A stretch of 64,000 bases of DNA. Origin: Spirosoma sp. GTDB lineage: Bacteria; Bacteroidota; Bacteroidia; Cytophagales; Spirosomataceae. The position numbers were made by a program, and so were the translations under genes. Every line of letters starts with the position of its first letter. Positions within the stretch are counted from its first letter, which is position 1. The notes under the pieces are model-generated. The model searched no databases and was not told the origin of the DNA. It was given only the letters and a program-made list of their open reading frames with translations. The stretch is from NCBI RefSeq assembly GCF_026391055.1, contig NZ_JAPLET010000019.1:62001-126000 (forward strand), given 5' to 3'. Positions 26,419 to 35,597 of the stretch are shown piece by piece.

Positions 26419-27600
26419 ATGGATTCATCGATTTTAATTATAGTCCTGAGTTTATCGGTATTAATTTCCTACGCTTTTGACTTATTCAGCAGCCGCTTTA
26501 AGACGCCTTCCGTTTTGCTGTTGCTGCTGCTGGGAATGCTGACAAGACAGGCAACGGCGTACTTCGATGTTCAAGTGCCCTACGTTAATGCCATCCTGCC
26601 AACACTCGGTACGCTTGGCTTAATTCTGATCGTACTGGAAGGTGGTCTTGATATTGAACTTAACGCCGACCGGCTAAGTGTTTTACGGCGAAGCCTCCTG
26701 GCGTCCCTGCTGGCCATTGCCGGCGGGACGTTGCTCATGGCTGGTACCCTTTATTTGCTGCTGAACGATTCATTTTATCATTGCCTGATTGCGGCATTGC
26801 CCTTTTCCATTATCAGCAGTACCGTGACGGTGCAAAATGTGGAGCAACTCTCAACCGACCAGCGCGAATATGCCATTCACGAATCGGCCTTTGCCAGTAT
26901 TCTGGGGATTATGGGGTACAACTTTCTGGTTTTAAGCCAGGGTTCGGTGCTGGGGGCTGTTTGGCTTTTCACGCGCGACACGCTTGTAATGGCCCTTATT
27001 TCGCTGGTATGCTGCTTTTTGTTGTTGTACCTGATTGGCCGGATTAACCACCGAATCAAATTTCTACCCATCATCTCCGTATTGTTTCTCGTCTATGCCC
27101 TGGCCGAAATTAATCACCTGTCGTCGTTGCTGCTTATTCTGATATTCGGGCTTTTTCTGAACAACACCGAACTGTTTATACGCGGACGACTGAGCCTGAT
27201 TTTAAAAAATGATTTGTTCGAGAAAGAGCTTGATCAGCTTAAAAATCTGACGGCAGAAGGCTCCTTTGTGGTTCGGACATTTTTTTATCTGATCCTGGGG
27301 TATGCGGCCATTCCGTCCGAATTAGTGGACGTTGACGCGCTGATTGTGAGCGCACTGTTCATCCTGATAATTCTTGTCTGGCGGTGGGTTACTCTCCGGC
27401 TTACGTACTGGGGAACGTCGAGTCCTTTGTTATGGATTGCCCCCCGAGGATTGATCACGGTTTTGCTTTATCTGAACATCCCGGAAAATTTGCGGCTGCA
27501 GGGCTTCCGCGAGGGTATTCCCACTATCGTTGTTGTGCTTTCTTCATTGGTTGTTATGCTCGGAGTGCTATCGTACAAGCCTGCGAAAGCAGCCAGATAA
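26419..27600 (+). CDS. Cation:proton antiporter (CPA family)
   Basis: 393 residues with about 11-12 hydrophobic segments throughout. The start SSRFKTPSVLLLLLLGMLTR and TLGTLGLILIVLEGGLDIEL match the CPA1/CPA2 exchanger fold. Where classic antiporters have an ND or DD pair in the ion site, this one reads YAIHESAFASILG (about residues 153-165), so the acidic ion ligand would be the Glu. It exchanges Na+ or K+ for protons across the inner membrane. It lies 60 bases after the propeller lipoprotein and close to a second, unrelated NhaD antiporter. Confidence 0.85.
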   Translation: MDSSILIIVLSLSVLISYAFDLFSSRFKTPSVLLLLLLGMLTRQATAYFDVQVPYVNAILPTLGTLGLILIVLEGGLDIELNADRLSVLRRSLLASLLAIAGGTLLMAGTLYLLLNDSFYHCLIAALPFSIISSTVTVQNVEQLSTDQREYAIHESAFASILGIMGYNFLVLSQGSVLGAVWLFTRDTLVMALISLVCCFLLLYLIGRINHRIKFLPIISVLFLVYALAEINHLSSLLLILIFGLFLNNTELFIRGRLSLILKNDLFEKELDQLKNLTAEGSFVVRTFFYLILGYAAIPSELVDVDALIVSALFILIILVWRWVTLRLTYWGTSSPLLWIAPRGLITVLLYLNIPENLRLQGFREGIPTIVVVLSSLVVMLGVLSYKPAKAAR

Positions 27601-27608
27601 TAGCTGGC

Positions 27609-27935
27609 TCAGTCAGCATTCCGGGTTAAGTAGGCCCAGAAAGACCACCACCGGCGGTATTGTAAATACTGTGTATCATCTTCGTGGGCGAATGCTTCCC
27701 GCTCAAAACTTATGTTTCGGTAGGCCCGGTAATGGTGTCGATACTGAAGTCGGCGGATGAGGTATTCGAGGAAATACCACAAGTAAAACGGAAAAATGCC
27801 CAACTCGGCCTGCTGGCGTAAATGGATGCGTTCGTGGTTAAGCAGGGTAAGACCGGGTTTGCGGTGCTTGACCAGGATAAAGGGAAAAAGAGCCATCCCG
27901 TCGGGGCCAAGAGACGAAATACGAATTACAAACAT
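27609..27935 (-). CDS. Very small HExxH protein, putative minimal metallopeptidase
   Basis: 108 residues from the ATG at 27935; a GTG six codons upstream is an alternative. HERIH at residues 34-38 is an HExxH zinc motif, and NISFEREAFAHEDD 35-45 residues later offers Glu78 or Glu80 as a possible third ligand, as in gluzincins. The segment ELGIFPFYLWYFLEYLIRRL is hydrophobic and could touch the membrane. Similar short proteins with NHE+IHLRQQ motifs are common in Bacteroidota as unannotated genes. It is convergent with the CPA antiporter (stops 8 bases apart). Activity is unproven. Confidence 0.75.
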   Translation of the reverse strand: MFVIRISSLGPDGMALFPFILVKHRKPGLTLLNHERIHLRQQAELGIFPFYLWYFLEYLIRRLQYRHHYRAYRNISFEREAFAHEDDTQYLQYRRWWSFWAYLTRNAD

Positions 27936-28030
27936 AAATCGACGAACGTTCACCCTTAATTAACACGAATTACGAGCAAAAGTGCTCAACTCAATAAAAA
28001 AGGCATTCATCAGTCGAGTGCTCTTCCTCT

Positions 28031-29326
28031 ATGACTCTATTACTTGCTCTTCTCTTCATAATTGGGTATGTTCTAATCACCCTTGAACACCCAATAAAAG
28101 TTAACAAAACTGCAACCGCGCTGATCACTGGCGTTGCCTGCTGGGTCGCCTACGCCTTGCTGAATACAGAAGTCAATCTTGTTGGTGAGCAGCTAAAGCA
28201 CCATCTGGCCGATACGGCCGAAATATTGTTCTTCCTGATGGGAGCCATGACGGTGGTCGAATTGATTGATGTGCACGACGGCTTCACCCTTATAACCGAT
28301 CGCATTGCCAGCCGCAACATGCGAACGCTGCTCTGGATCATCAGTCTCCTTGCCTTTTTTATGTCTGCTTTGCTGGATAACCTCACGACGGCCATCGTCA
28401 TGGTATCGGTTGTACGCAAGCTTATCAAAAATGCCGAAGACCGACGTATCATGGCGGGTATGATTATCATTGCGGCCAATGCTGGTGGTGCCTGGTCGCC
28501 CATTGGCGACGTGACAACAACGATGCTCTGGATTGGTGGGCACATAACCTCATTTCATATTATCCGTTCGATGCTGTTTCCGAGTCTGGTTTCGCTGCTG
28601 GTGCCGCTAGCCCTGCTGACTCGACTCTATAAACCCTCATCGGAAAGTAAACCGGCCCGGGAGCAGGCTGGGATCAGCCGTCCATATGTGACACCTACCG
28701 CCCGACGAGAACGCCGGACTATGCTGGCCATTGGCTTAGGAGGCATGGTGTTCGTTCCTATTTTCAAAACGTTCACCCATTTGCCGCCGTATATGGGAAT
28801 GATGTTAGTGCTGGGAATTATCTGGGTAGCTTCCGAAATACTCCATAGTGAGAAAGATGAAGCCGAACGCAAGAAATTCACGGCTGCTTATGCGCTCAGT
28901 CGAATCGACACATCCAGCATTCTTTTTTTTCTGGGTATCCTGCTGGCGGTGGGCTCACTGGAAGCAACGGGTATATTGAAGTTGCTGGCGGCTTCGCTGA
29001 GCCAGGCGGTTGGCAATGTAGATGTAATTATCTTCTTAATCGGAGCCGTATCGGCGGTAGTCGACAATGTCCCTATCGTGGCCGCTGCTATGGGTATGTT
29101 CGACATGCAGAGCTATCCGGTCGATGCTAAATTATGGACATTTCTGGCGTATTGTGGTGGTACAGGTGGGAGCTTGCTCGTTATTGGTTCCGCTGCGGGT
29201 GTAGCCGTTATGGGCATGGAAAAACTGGCTTTTGGCTGGTATCTGCGCAAAATAAGCTGGCTGGCGCTGATTGGTTATATAGCCGGAGCACTAGTTTATC
29301 TAGCTGGTTTTGCCCTGCTAACGTAA
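28031..29326 (+). CDS. nhaD: NhaD-type Na+/H+ antiporter
   Basis: 431 residues with about 11-13 hydrophobic segments. Family motifs: MGAMTVVELIDVHDGF, ALLDNLTTAIVMVSV, NAGGAWSPIGDVTTTMLWIG and SAVVDNVPIVAAAMGMF, plus GGTGGSLLVIGSAAG near the C-terminus. NhaD belongs to the ion transporter superfamily and expels sodium at high pH or salt. It is divergent from the small HExxH gene. Together with the CPA antiporter 430 bases upstream it suggests a local sodium/pH homeostasis group. Confidence 0.93.
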   Translation: MTLLLALLFIIGYVLITLEHPIKVNKTATALITGVACWVAYALLNTEVNLVGEQLKHHLADTAEILFFLMGAMTVVELIDVHDGFTLITDRIASRNMRTLLWIISLLAFFMSALLDNLTTAIVMVSVVRKLIKNAEDRRIMAGMIIIAANAGGAWSPIGDVTTTMLWIGGHITSFHIIRSMLFPSLVSLLVPLALLTRLYKPSSESKPAREQAGISRPYVTPTARRERRTMLAIGLGGMVFVPIFKTFTHLPPYMGMMLVLGIIWVASEILHSEKDEAERKKFTAAYALSRIDTSSILFFLGILLAVGSLEATGILKLLAASLSQAVGNVDVIIFLIGAVSAVVDNVPIVAAAMGMFDMQSYPVDAKLWTFLAYCGGTGGSLLVIGSAAGVAVMGMEKLAFGWYLRKISWLALIGYIAGALVYLAGFALLT

Positions 29327-29406
29327 CCGCTCATCAAGTCGTAGTTGTAGCCTATCAAATTATGAACTAACTAGCCTCTTTAATCTTTATTATTCGTTGA
29401 AAAACC

Positions 29407-30117
29407 ATGAAAAAACTAATACTAATCGCTGGCTTGGCAGCCTTATCCTGGCAGTCAGTAGTTGCTCAGACAACACCAACAGCCGACGAAGTGGTCGATA
29501 AATACATTGCGGCCATTGGAGGGAAGGATGCGCTTATGAAAGTAACCGACATGACTACCAGCATGTCCAGCGAAGGGCAGATGGGGGCTATTATGATTAC
29601 GCGCAAGCAGAAGTTGCCCAACCTGTTTTCAATGGTGATCAACGCCAATGGCATGGAGGTAATGAAACAAACCGGCGATGGTACCAAGATTACAATGGGA
29701 GGTATGCAGGGTAGCCGTACCATTGACGGGGCCGCAGCCAAGCAGATGACCGTCATGAATGTTCTCTTTCCGGAACTACACTATGCCGAAAACGGGGTAA
29801 AAACAACCCTTGTGGGTACAGAGAAAGTAGATGGGAAAGACACCTATAAACTTAGCCACACCACAGAGGATGGCGCTACAACCTGGACTGACAATTTCGA
29901 CACCACAACTGGGCTGAAAGTACAGGCCATCACAACGGCAAAGTCGCCCCAGGGTGAAATGAAGTCGACCATGAGCTACAGTGACTACAAAGACGTAAAT
30001 GGTATCAAAATTCCGATGACCATTCTTCAGCAATCGCCCAGAGGCCCAATGACCATGACGGTCGATAACGTCAAGATCAACAAAGGACTGAAAGACTCCG
30101 ATTTTACGGTGAAATAG
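29407..30117 (+). CDS. Secreted LolA-like/outer membrane lipoprotein-sorting-like protein
   Basis: 236 residues. Signal peptide ending SVVAQ, then TADEVVDKYIAAIGGKDAL, a start typical of Bacteroidota proteins with an LolA/LppX-like half-barrel fold. Later motifs: HYAENGVKTTLVGTEKVDGK, TTWTDNFDTTTGLKVQAITT and MSYSDYKDVNGIKIPMTILQ. Such proteins may bind lipids in the periplasm. It begins 80 bases after nhaD and ends at a strong hairpin, so it may be co-transcribed with nhaD. Exact function unknown. Confidence 0.75.
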   Translation: MKKLILIAGLAALSWQSVVAQTTPTADEVVDKYIAAIGGKDALMKVTDMTTSMSSEGQMGAIMITRKQKLPNLFSMVINANGMEVMKQTGDGTKITMGGMQGSRTIDGAAAKQMTVMNVLFPELHYAENGVKTTLVGTEKVDGKDTYKLSHTTEDGATTWTDNFDTTTGLKVQAITTAKSPQGEMKSTMSYSDYKDVNGIKIPMTILQQSPRGPMTMTVDNVKINKGLKDSDFTVK

Positions 30118-30140
30118 ATTGGTTGATGTCCCGCCAAGGA

Positions 30141-30174
30141 CAACTGGCTCCGGGTTTTTACCCGGAGCCAGTTG
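30141..30174. terminator. Bidirectional terminator
   Basis: Perfect 14-base stem 30141-30154 with 30161-30174, six-base loop, T run after it. It overlaps the intergenic space between the secreted protein and the convergent regulator gene (stop at 30177). Confidence 0.85.
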
Positions 30175-30176
30175 TT

Positions 30177-30476
30177 TTATAAGCCTTTAATAAAGGCTTC
30201 GAGGGCGTTCAGGTGGTCCGAAAACGCCTGCTGACCGGCCTGCGTAGCCGAGTAAGTAGTATTGGGTTTTCGCCCGATGAATTGTTTTTGTACGGCTACA
30301 TAACCCGATTCCTCCAGGGCACGCAGGTGGGTAGCCAGGTTGCCATCGGTCAGGCCGAGTAACTCTTTAAGCGCGTTAAAACTCATCAGATCATTAACCA
30401 TCAGGACCGACATGATGCTTAACCGCGCTTTGCTTTCAAAGGCTTTATTAAACTGTGCCAGCAAATCTGTCTTCAT
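30177..30476 (-). CDS. Winged-helix transcriptional regulator (PF13601-type)
   Basis: 99 residues. It is a single winged-helix domain: FNKAFESKARLSIMSVLMVN, FNALKELLGLTDGNLATHLRALEESGYV (recognition helix) and the wing KQFIGRKPNTTYSATQAG. No ligand-binding domain is attached. Its ATG overlaps the stop of the upstream membrane-protein gene by four bases (ATGA), so the two are translationally coupled. By analogy with small regulator/membrane-protein pairs it may control its own operon or be held by the membrane protein. Confidence 0.88.
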   Translation of the reverse strand: MKTDLLAQFNKAFESKARLSIMSVLMVNDLMSFNALKELLGLTDGNLATHLRALEESGYVAVQKQFIGRKPNTTYSATQAGQQAFSDHLNALEAFIKGL

Positions 30477-31126
30477 GCGGTGAGGGTTCGTTCGTATTTG
30501 TAATACATGGCCAAGCCATATATAATGTGCAGCACACCAAAGCCAATAGCCCAGGTCAATAAATTATATCCCGGCAAAAAAAGTGACAATAACCCTAGCC
30601 CAATTTCGCAGTAAGCCAGCGACTCCACGTCGCGCAGGGTGTATTTACTGCCATTGAGCAGGGCAAGTCCATAAAAGATCAGGGTTACCGGAAACGTCAG
30701 CCAAATCAGGTTGTATTGTAGCAACGCTAGGCAAAAAATGCCGCCTGTTGCCAATGGAACAAACATGGCCCGAAAAAGTCGCTGCGACGATTGATTCCAG
30801 ACGGTCTGCCCTTGCCGCCGGGCTTGGCGAACGGTAAAGTAAGTACCCGAGAGCAGTGCCAGTACCAGAACAATAATCCCTACCGTTACCAGAAATTGAC
30901 GAATATCCTGCTTATTGAGATCGGTGTGGTAATCGCCTGCCCCGTTGGACAAAAAAACAGTAAATAAATCTGTCTGTAGCCGCATCGAAACAACAAAGGC
31001 ACCTGCTAGCGCAATCAGACCCGCCGAAACGCCCGACAAGCCGCTTAGGGACAGGAATTTTGAGGATCGTTCCATCAGGCTGCGGATTTCCGTCAGCGTT
31101 TGCAGATGTTCGCGCGATTCGTACAT
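30473..31126 (-). CDS. Membrane protein paired with winged-helix regulator
   Basis: 217 residues. An N-terminal amphipathic segment (LQTLTEIRSLMERSSKFLSL) is followed by about six membrane helices: LSGVSAGLIALAGAFVVSM, LVTVGIIVLVLALLSGTYF, MFVPLATGGIFCLALLQYNL, LTFPVTLIFYGLALL, EIGLGLLSLFLPG, and LTWAIGFGVLHIIYGLAMYY. No transport or catalytic motif recognised. It overlaps the regulator gene by four bases. Similar pairs are frequent in Bacteroidota. Confidence 0.75.
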   Translation of the reverse strand: MYESREHLQTLTEIRSLMERSSKFLSLSGLSGVSAGLIALAGAFVVSMRLQTDLFTVFLSNGAGDYHTDLNKQDIRQFLVTVGIIVLVLALLSGTYFTVRQARRQGQTVWNQSSQRLFRAMFVPLATGGIFCLALLQYNLIWLTFPVTLIFYGLALLNGSKYTLRDVESLAYCEIGLGLLSLFLPGYNLLTWAIGFGVLHIIYGLAMYYKYERTLTA

Positions 31127-31173
31127 GAGATAAAGGTAAAAGGTTGACTAATCGATTGATTATGAGTAAGGGT

Positions 31174-31542
31174 TTAAAAGAAAATAGCCAGTAGATGGCT
31201 ACCGATAATAATCAGTCCTGCGAGCACCGCCGTAATGGTTAGAATAAGTACAGCACCTGACGACAGATCTTTGATGGCTTTGATTTGCGGATGTAAGCCG
31301 GGTGATACAAAATCGCATAGTTTTTCGATGGCGGTATTGAAGGCCTCAGCGGCCCAGACCAGACCAATCTGGGTAATGATAATAGCCCACTCAATCCGGC
31401 TTAAAGACAGGGCAAAACCAGCAATGACCACTACGCCCGCAACCAGCAGATGCACTTTGGCATTATTCTCAAAGCGAAATAAATCCAGAATACCCTGTCC
31501 GGCAAACCGAAAGCTGCGAAACACTTTACGGATATCAATCAT
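31174..31542 (-). CDS. dgkA: Diacylglycerol/undecaprenol kinase (DgkA family)
   Basis: 122 residues with three membrane helices. The family motif is seen in WAAEAFNTAIEKLCDFVSPG followed by IKAIKDLSSGAVLI. The N-terminal helix FRFAGQGILDLFRFENNAKVH fits. In organisms other than enterics this family more often phosphorylates undecaprenol, feeding the lipid carrier pool for cell wall and glycan assembly; the true substrate is not decidable here. The start overlaps the stop of the upstream DUF1361 gene by four bases. Confidence 0.92.
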   Translation of the reverse strand: MIDIRKVFRSFRFAGQGILDLFRFENNAKVHLLVAGVVVIAGFALSLSRIEWAIIITQIGLVWAAEAFNTAIEKLCDFVSPGLHPQIKAIKDLSSGAVLILTITAVLAGLIIIGSHLLAIFF

Positions 31543-32225
31543 TTGACAAAGGTATGGCTTGTCTTGCTCTCATGGTCAGTATACCAATAAAAGGCTACGT
31601 AAACAACAAACAGAACGAAGCCGTAGGCAATAGTTAATTTTATGCTCAGATGATCCTGATAGGCATGGGCAATGGCCCTGGTCAATTCGGATGGAGTAGT
31701 TAAAACGTTCCAACTGTTCCACCGGCCAACCCGGCCCAGGTAAATACCAAAACCAGACAAAACTTGACTGCCCATGATAAATACCCAGGCTCTTAAAACT
31801 CCGATAAGCGGTCGAAGCATTCGGTGAACAATTAGGATTGAGTAAAGTCCGGTCAGTAAGCCTGTTAAGGCAAAAATAAAGAGCGTCATTGTATCGAACC
31901 AGAGCAAAGGCTGTTCGACGTTGCGAATATGGAACAGGTCGGTAATGATGTAAGGAGCATTGGGTAAAAATGCCAGCCAGCCAGCCAGTCCAGCCGCCAG
32001 TAGCCACTGATTTCGAAAACCTGCTGTTCGTAAATCACGGAGAACCAGCACTACACCTAGTGGGAACCAGGCCAGAACCAGGTTCCATATAAGCATGACA
32101 AAAAACCACCAGTTGCCGGTCAGTAAGCCTCGGGTGGTGACCAGAATCAGCCCCGTGAGTGTAAGTAATGACAAAGCCTGGAGGCTTTTACCCGAGCGGT
32201 CGCTAGAAAAGTGAGTCTGATTCAT
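31539..32225 (-). CDS. DUF1361 family membrane protein
   Basis: 228 residues from the ATG at 32225 (MNQTHFSSDRSGKSL); the frame is open 16 codons further up. Six to seven helices, with the DUF1361 features LVLAWFPLGVVLVLRDL, AFLPNAPYIITDLFHI, YLGRVGRWNSWNVLTTP. Function unknown for the family. It is translationally coupled by an ATGA overlap to the undecaprenol/diacylglycerol kinase gene, hinting at a role around lipid carriers, but this is inference. Confidence 0.88.
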   Translation of the reverse strand: MNQTHFSSDRSGKSLQALSLLTLTGLILVTTRGLLTGNWWFFVMLIWNLVLAWFPLGVVLVLRDLRTAGFRNQWLLAAGLAGWLAFLPNAPYIITDLFHIRNVEQPLLWFDTMTLFIFALTGLLTGLYSILIVHRMLRPLIGVLRAWVFIMGSQVLSGFGIYLGRVGRWNSWNVLTTPSELTRAIAHAYQDHLSIKLTIAYGFVLFVVYVAFYWYTDHESKTSHTFVK

Positions 32226-32538
32226 GTGAGCAGAAAAGATAATTTTAATTTCGTAAAGTACTTTGTTGTGCAAAGTAAAAGATAAAATAGTATTCTAGCT
32301 ACCATACAGGCGAAAATAATTCCATTGGTTTAACATTAAATTAATCAGGCACCGACACAGCCAGAGGCATCGCCTATCTCTATCTGACTATTTTAATGTG
32401 AATCAGTAAACCATATAGGTAGAGTAGTATATATCTTTAGGATACTTTTTTCAGAAAGGATTTATACTTATCGGATTTATTTTTTTACGTCTCGTAAGGT
32501 GTTTTGTGTACTTGTTTTATTGGAACAATAAGTAAATC

Positions 32539-33900
32539 ATGATTGCCTGGAACAGTGATACAGCCCGTCATCTATTGGCTCGCTGTCTTTTTGGGTATAC
32601 CCGCAGCGACTTAAGTAAGGCGCTCTCATATGCGTCAATTAGCGACTTTGTGAGTAAAGAGCTACTGGCCGATATACCTCAACCGGCACCCGTAAATAGT
32701 TGGGTGACAGAAACGCCGATTGCCAACAACGGTGCGGTAAATAGCCTACGTTACAAGGAGCTAACTACCTGGTGGTTGAATCGGATGCTGACAGAAAATA
32801 CCTCCATGCAAGAAAAAATGGTCCTTTTCTGGCACAATCACTTCGTGTCTGATCGGGCTAAGGTCAGTTATCCGCAACACATGTACCAGCAGAACGCGCT
32901 GTTTCGGACGCATGCGTTTGGTGATTTTCGGCAGTTTACCAAAGACGTGACAATAAATCCCGCTATGCTGATCTACCTGGATGGGCAACGGAGCAACAAA
33001 AACGCGCCTAACGAAAATTATGGCCGCGAACTGATGGAACTCTTTACGCTGGGTATCGGCAACTACACAGAAACAGATGTTAAGGAGGCTGCACTTGCGC
33101 TTACAGGATGGTCGGTGAATGGATTGAACACCGTTTTCACAAAATCAAATTTTGCCGATAAGAACAAGACGTTCCTGGGTAAGACAGGTAATTTTACATA
33201 CTCCGACATTGTCGACATCATTCTCACCAAAGATGCAGCCGCCGAATTCATTTGTCGGAAATTATACAAAGAGTTTGTCTTTTATATGCCCAATGAGGTA
33301 TTTGTCAGGCAGATGGCCGGAGTGTTCAGATCAGCGCATTACAGTGTTCGGGCTGTCCTGCAATTTCTATTGACTTCCGATGAGTTCTTCAAGCCTGAGT
33401 ATAGGGGTTCTAAAATTAAAAGTCCGACCGAACTGGTCATTGGTACCCTGAAATTTTTGGGTATTACCAAACCAGACTTCGAATACCTTGCCGATACGTC
33501 GGCCATGCTTCAGCAGTATTTGTTTTCGCCACCCAATGTAGCGGGCTGGCCGGGCCAGCGTAACTGGATCAGTTCAAATACGTACCCGGCGCGGGCTGGT
33601 TACTCCGACTCGCTGGTGAATGGACGTAAAGGTAACGGACAGACCCTGTCCTTTAAGGTGCTCCCGATCGACTATGCCCGAAGTTATACTAGTGCAGAAG
33701 ATGCGCCACTGTTTGTCAGAGATGTGATTGCTCAACTGCTCATTATTCCGCCAAGTGCTATGAAAGAGAAGCTATTGCTGGATACCCTTTTAGACGGAAC
33801 GATTGCGGCAAACTGGTCTACTAGTACGCCAATGGCTGATGCGCGCATACAAAAGCTACTTAAAGCGGTCATGCGCCTTCCTGAATTTCAGCTGACCTGA
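32539..33900 (+). CDS. DUF1800 family protein
   Basis: 453 residues. Motifs of the family: HLLARCLFGYTRSDLSKAL at the start, MQEKMVLFWHNHFVSD, NENYGRELMELFTLGIGNYTE, ALALTGWSVNG, SPTELVIGTLKFLG and FSPPNVAGWPGQRNWISSNT. DUF1800 proteins are predicted oxidoreductase- or surface-related proteins without known activity. No signal peptide is visible, although the partner looks exported. It is followed 52 bases later by the DUF1501 gene, a pairing that recurs in Bacteroidota, Planctomycetes and Proteobacteria. Confidence 0.92.
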   Translation: MIAWNSDTARHLLARCLFGYTRSDLSKALSYASISDFVSKELLADIPQPAPVNSWVTETPIANNGAVNSLRYKELTTWWLNRMLTENTSMQEKMVLFWHNHFVSDRAKVSYPQHMYQQNALFRTHAFGDFRQFTKDVTINPAMLIYLDGQRSNKNAPNENYGRELMELFTLGIGNYTETDVKEAALALTGWSVNGLNTVFTKSNFADKNKTFLGKTGNFTYSDIVDIILTKDAAAEFICRKLYKEFVFYMPNEVFVRQMAGVFRSAHYSVRAVLQFLLTSDEFFKPEYRGSKIKSPTELVIGTLKFLGITKPDFEYLADTSAMLQQYLFSPPNVAGWPGQRNWISSNTYPARAGYSDSLVNGRKGNGQTLSFKVLPIDYARSYTSAEDAPLFVRDVIAQLLIIPPSAMKEKLLLDTLLDGTIAANWSTSTPMADARIQKLLKAVMRLPEFQLT

Positions 33901-33952
33901 GTAGCGGGTACCACATCGGTCAATTTGTCATTCGTCCAACTATCGAGTATCT

Positions 33953-35494
33953 ATGAAACGAAAGGAGTTTCTACGACAATTAAGTTTGCTAACCAGTGGA
34001 GTTGCCTTTGGTGTACAGGGGGTGCCTGTTCGGACCTATGCGCATAACCCATTCATGTTAGAAACGGCGGGTACTAACGGAAATATACTAGTGCTTGTAC
34101 AATTGCAGGGTGGAAATGATGGACTCAACACGGTTGTACCCTATGAAAATAGTATTTATTATCAAAGGCGTCCGACTATCGCTATTCCTAAAGCGGGTGT
34201 GTTACCCTTAACCAGTCAGCTTGGTTTAAATCCGGCAATGAGCTCGTTTCGTGAATTGTACGATAATGCACAATTAACGATTGTTGAGAATGTTGGTTAT
34301 CAATCGCCCAACAGATCACACTTTCGATCAACGGATATTTGGTTGTCAGGCTCCGATGCCGAGACGCTGGAATACGACGGCTGGGTGGGCCGGTATCTGG
34401 CCCATAAATTTCCGGATTATCCCGTGTCATTGCCGGAGCAACCGCTGGCTATTCAACTGGGTTCGGTAGAGTCGATGCTCCTGCAAAGTCCGGTAGGGTC
34501 TATGGCTACGGTGTTCGAAAGCCCGGATACGTTCTATCAACTGGTGCAGGGGAACAGTGCCGAGTCGGCGTCTGTTCCCAACACGGTGGCTGGCGAAGAG
34601 CTTAAATTTTTACAGCAGATGGCCGCCCAATCCATTCAGTATTCCGATATTATCAAGAAAAAGGCAGACAGCGGAAAAAATGTCGTGGGCTATCCTAATA
34701 CGAGCCTGGGAAAGCAATTGGCTATTGTGGCCGATTTAATTTCCGGAGGGCTCACAACGCCGGTTTACCTAACGACTCTGAGTGGATTTGATACCCACGC
34801 CAATCAGGTAGTGGCCAGTAATGTAACAACCGGCCAGCACGCCAATCTGCTTAAAACAGTAGCCGATGCGGTGGCCGTATTCACGAAGGATTTAAAGAGA
34901 CAGAATCTGGCAAACCGGGTAACAGTTATGACGTTTTCTGAGTTTGGCCGACGCGTCAATCAAAACGGAACAACGGGTACCGATCATGGTACGGCGGCCC
35001 CGCTTTTTGTCGTTGGTAATTCGGTACGCGGTGGGATAGTAGGCACGCCACCCGATCTAAATAATCTCGACAGTAACGGCGATCTGAACTTTAAAAATGA
35101 TTTCAGGCAGGTTTACGCCAGTGTTCTTCGCGACCATCTTGGCGTTGATGCGATCAATACAAAGACAATTCTGGGGCGTGATTTTGAGACTTTACCAATT
35201 TTTCGCCAGAATTCGGCGCTGGAGGTTACCGAAGGTATCTTTGCGTTAGGTCAGAATACCCCCAATCCCTTTGTCAATAATACCGACATTCAGTTTACCC
35301 TGAAACAGGCCAGTAACGCACGGTTAGTCGTATATGACCTCGCCGGGCGTGAGGTACTTGTACTCCGGGAAGGTCAATTTGATGTTGGTAATTACAATAT
35401 TCACTTCTCCGGGACTAGCCTGGCTGCCGGGCATTATCTGTACAGCCTGCAAACCGATTTTGGGCGGCAGGTAAGGCGTATGGTGAAAGTGTAA
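33953..35494 (+). CDS. DUF1501 family protein with T9SS sorting domain
   Basis: 513 residues. N-terminal MKRKEFLRQLSLLTSGVAFG looks like an export signal but lacks a perfect twin-arginine pair. The DUF1501 (alkaline-phosphatase-fold) part shows LVQLQGGNDGLNTVVPY, GYQSPNRSHFRSTDIW, TLSGFDTHANQ and MTFSEFGRRVNQNGTTGTDHGTAAP, which contain Asp/His residues suited for metal binding. The last 85 residues (FALGQNTPNPFVNNTDIQFT, YDLAGREVLVL, LAAGHYLYSLQT) form a type A T9SS C-terminal domain, so the protein is predicted to be secreted or cell-surface-attached through the type IX system. Paired with DUF1800 upstream. Confidence 0.93.
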   Translation: MKRKEFLRQLSLLTSGVAFGVQGVPVRTYAHNPFMLETAGTNGNILVLVQLQGGNDGLNTVVPYENSIYYQRRPTIAIPKAGVLPLTSQLGLNPAMSSFRELYDNAQLTIVENVGYQSPNRSHFRSTDIWLSGSDAETLEYDGWVGRYLAHKFPDYPVSLPEQPLAIQLGSVESMLLQSPVGSMATVFESPDTFYQLVQGNSAESASVPNTVAGEELKFLQQMAAQSIQYSDIIKKKADSGKNVVGYPNTSLGKQLAIVADLISGGLTTPVYLTTLSGFDTHANQVVASNVTTGQHANLLKTVADAVAVFTKDLKRQNLANRVTVMTFSEFGRRVNQNGTTGTDHGTAAPLFVVGNSVRGGIVGTPPDLNNLDSNGDLNFKNDFRQVYASVLRDHLGVDAINTKTILGRDFETLPIFRQNSALEVTEGIFALGQNTPNPFVNNTDIQFTLKQASNARLVVYDLAGREVLVLREGQFDVGNYNIHFSGTSLAAGHYLYSLQTDFGRQVRRMVKV

Positions 35495-35597
35495 ACGAGA
35501 AAACAGGAAAGGATTGCAATAACCGGATGAAGTAGTTTTTACCTACTTCGTTTATCCTCTTCTACATCGCTTATTGCTTTTACAGTATCTTTACCGC

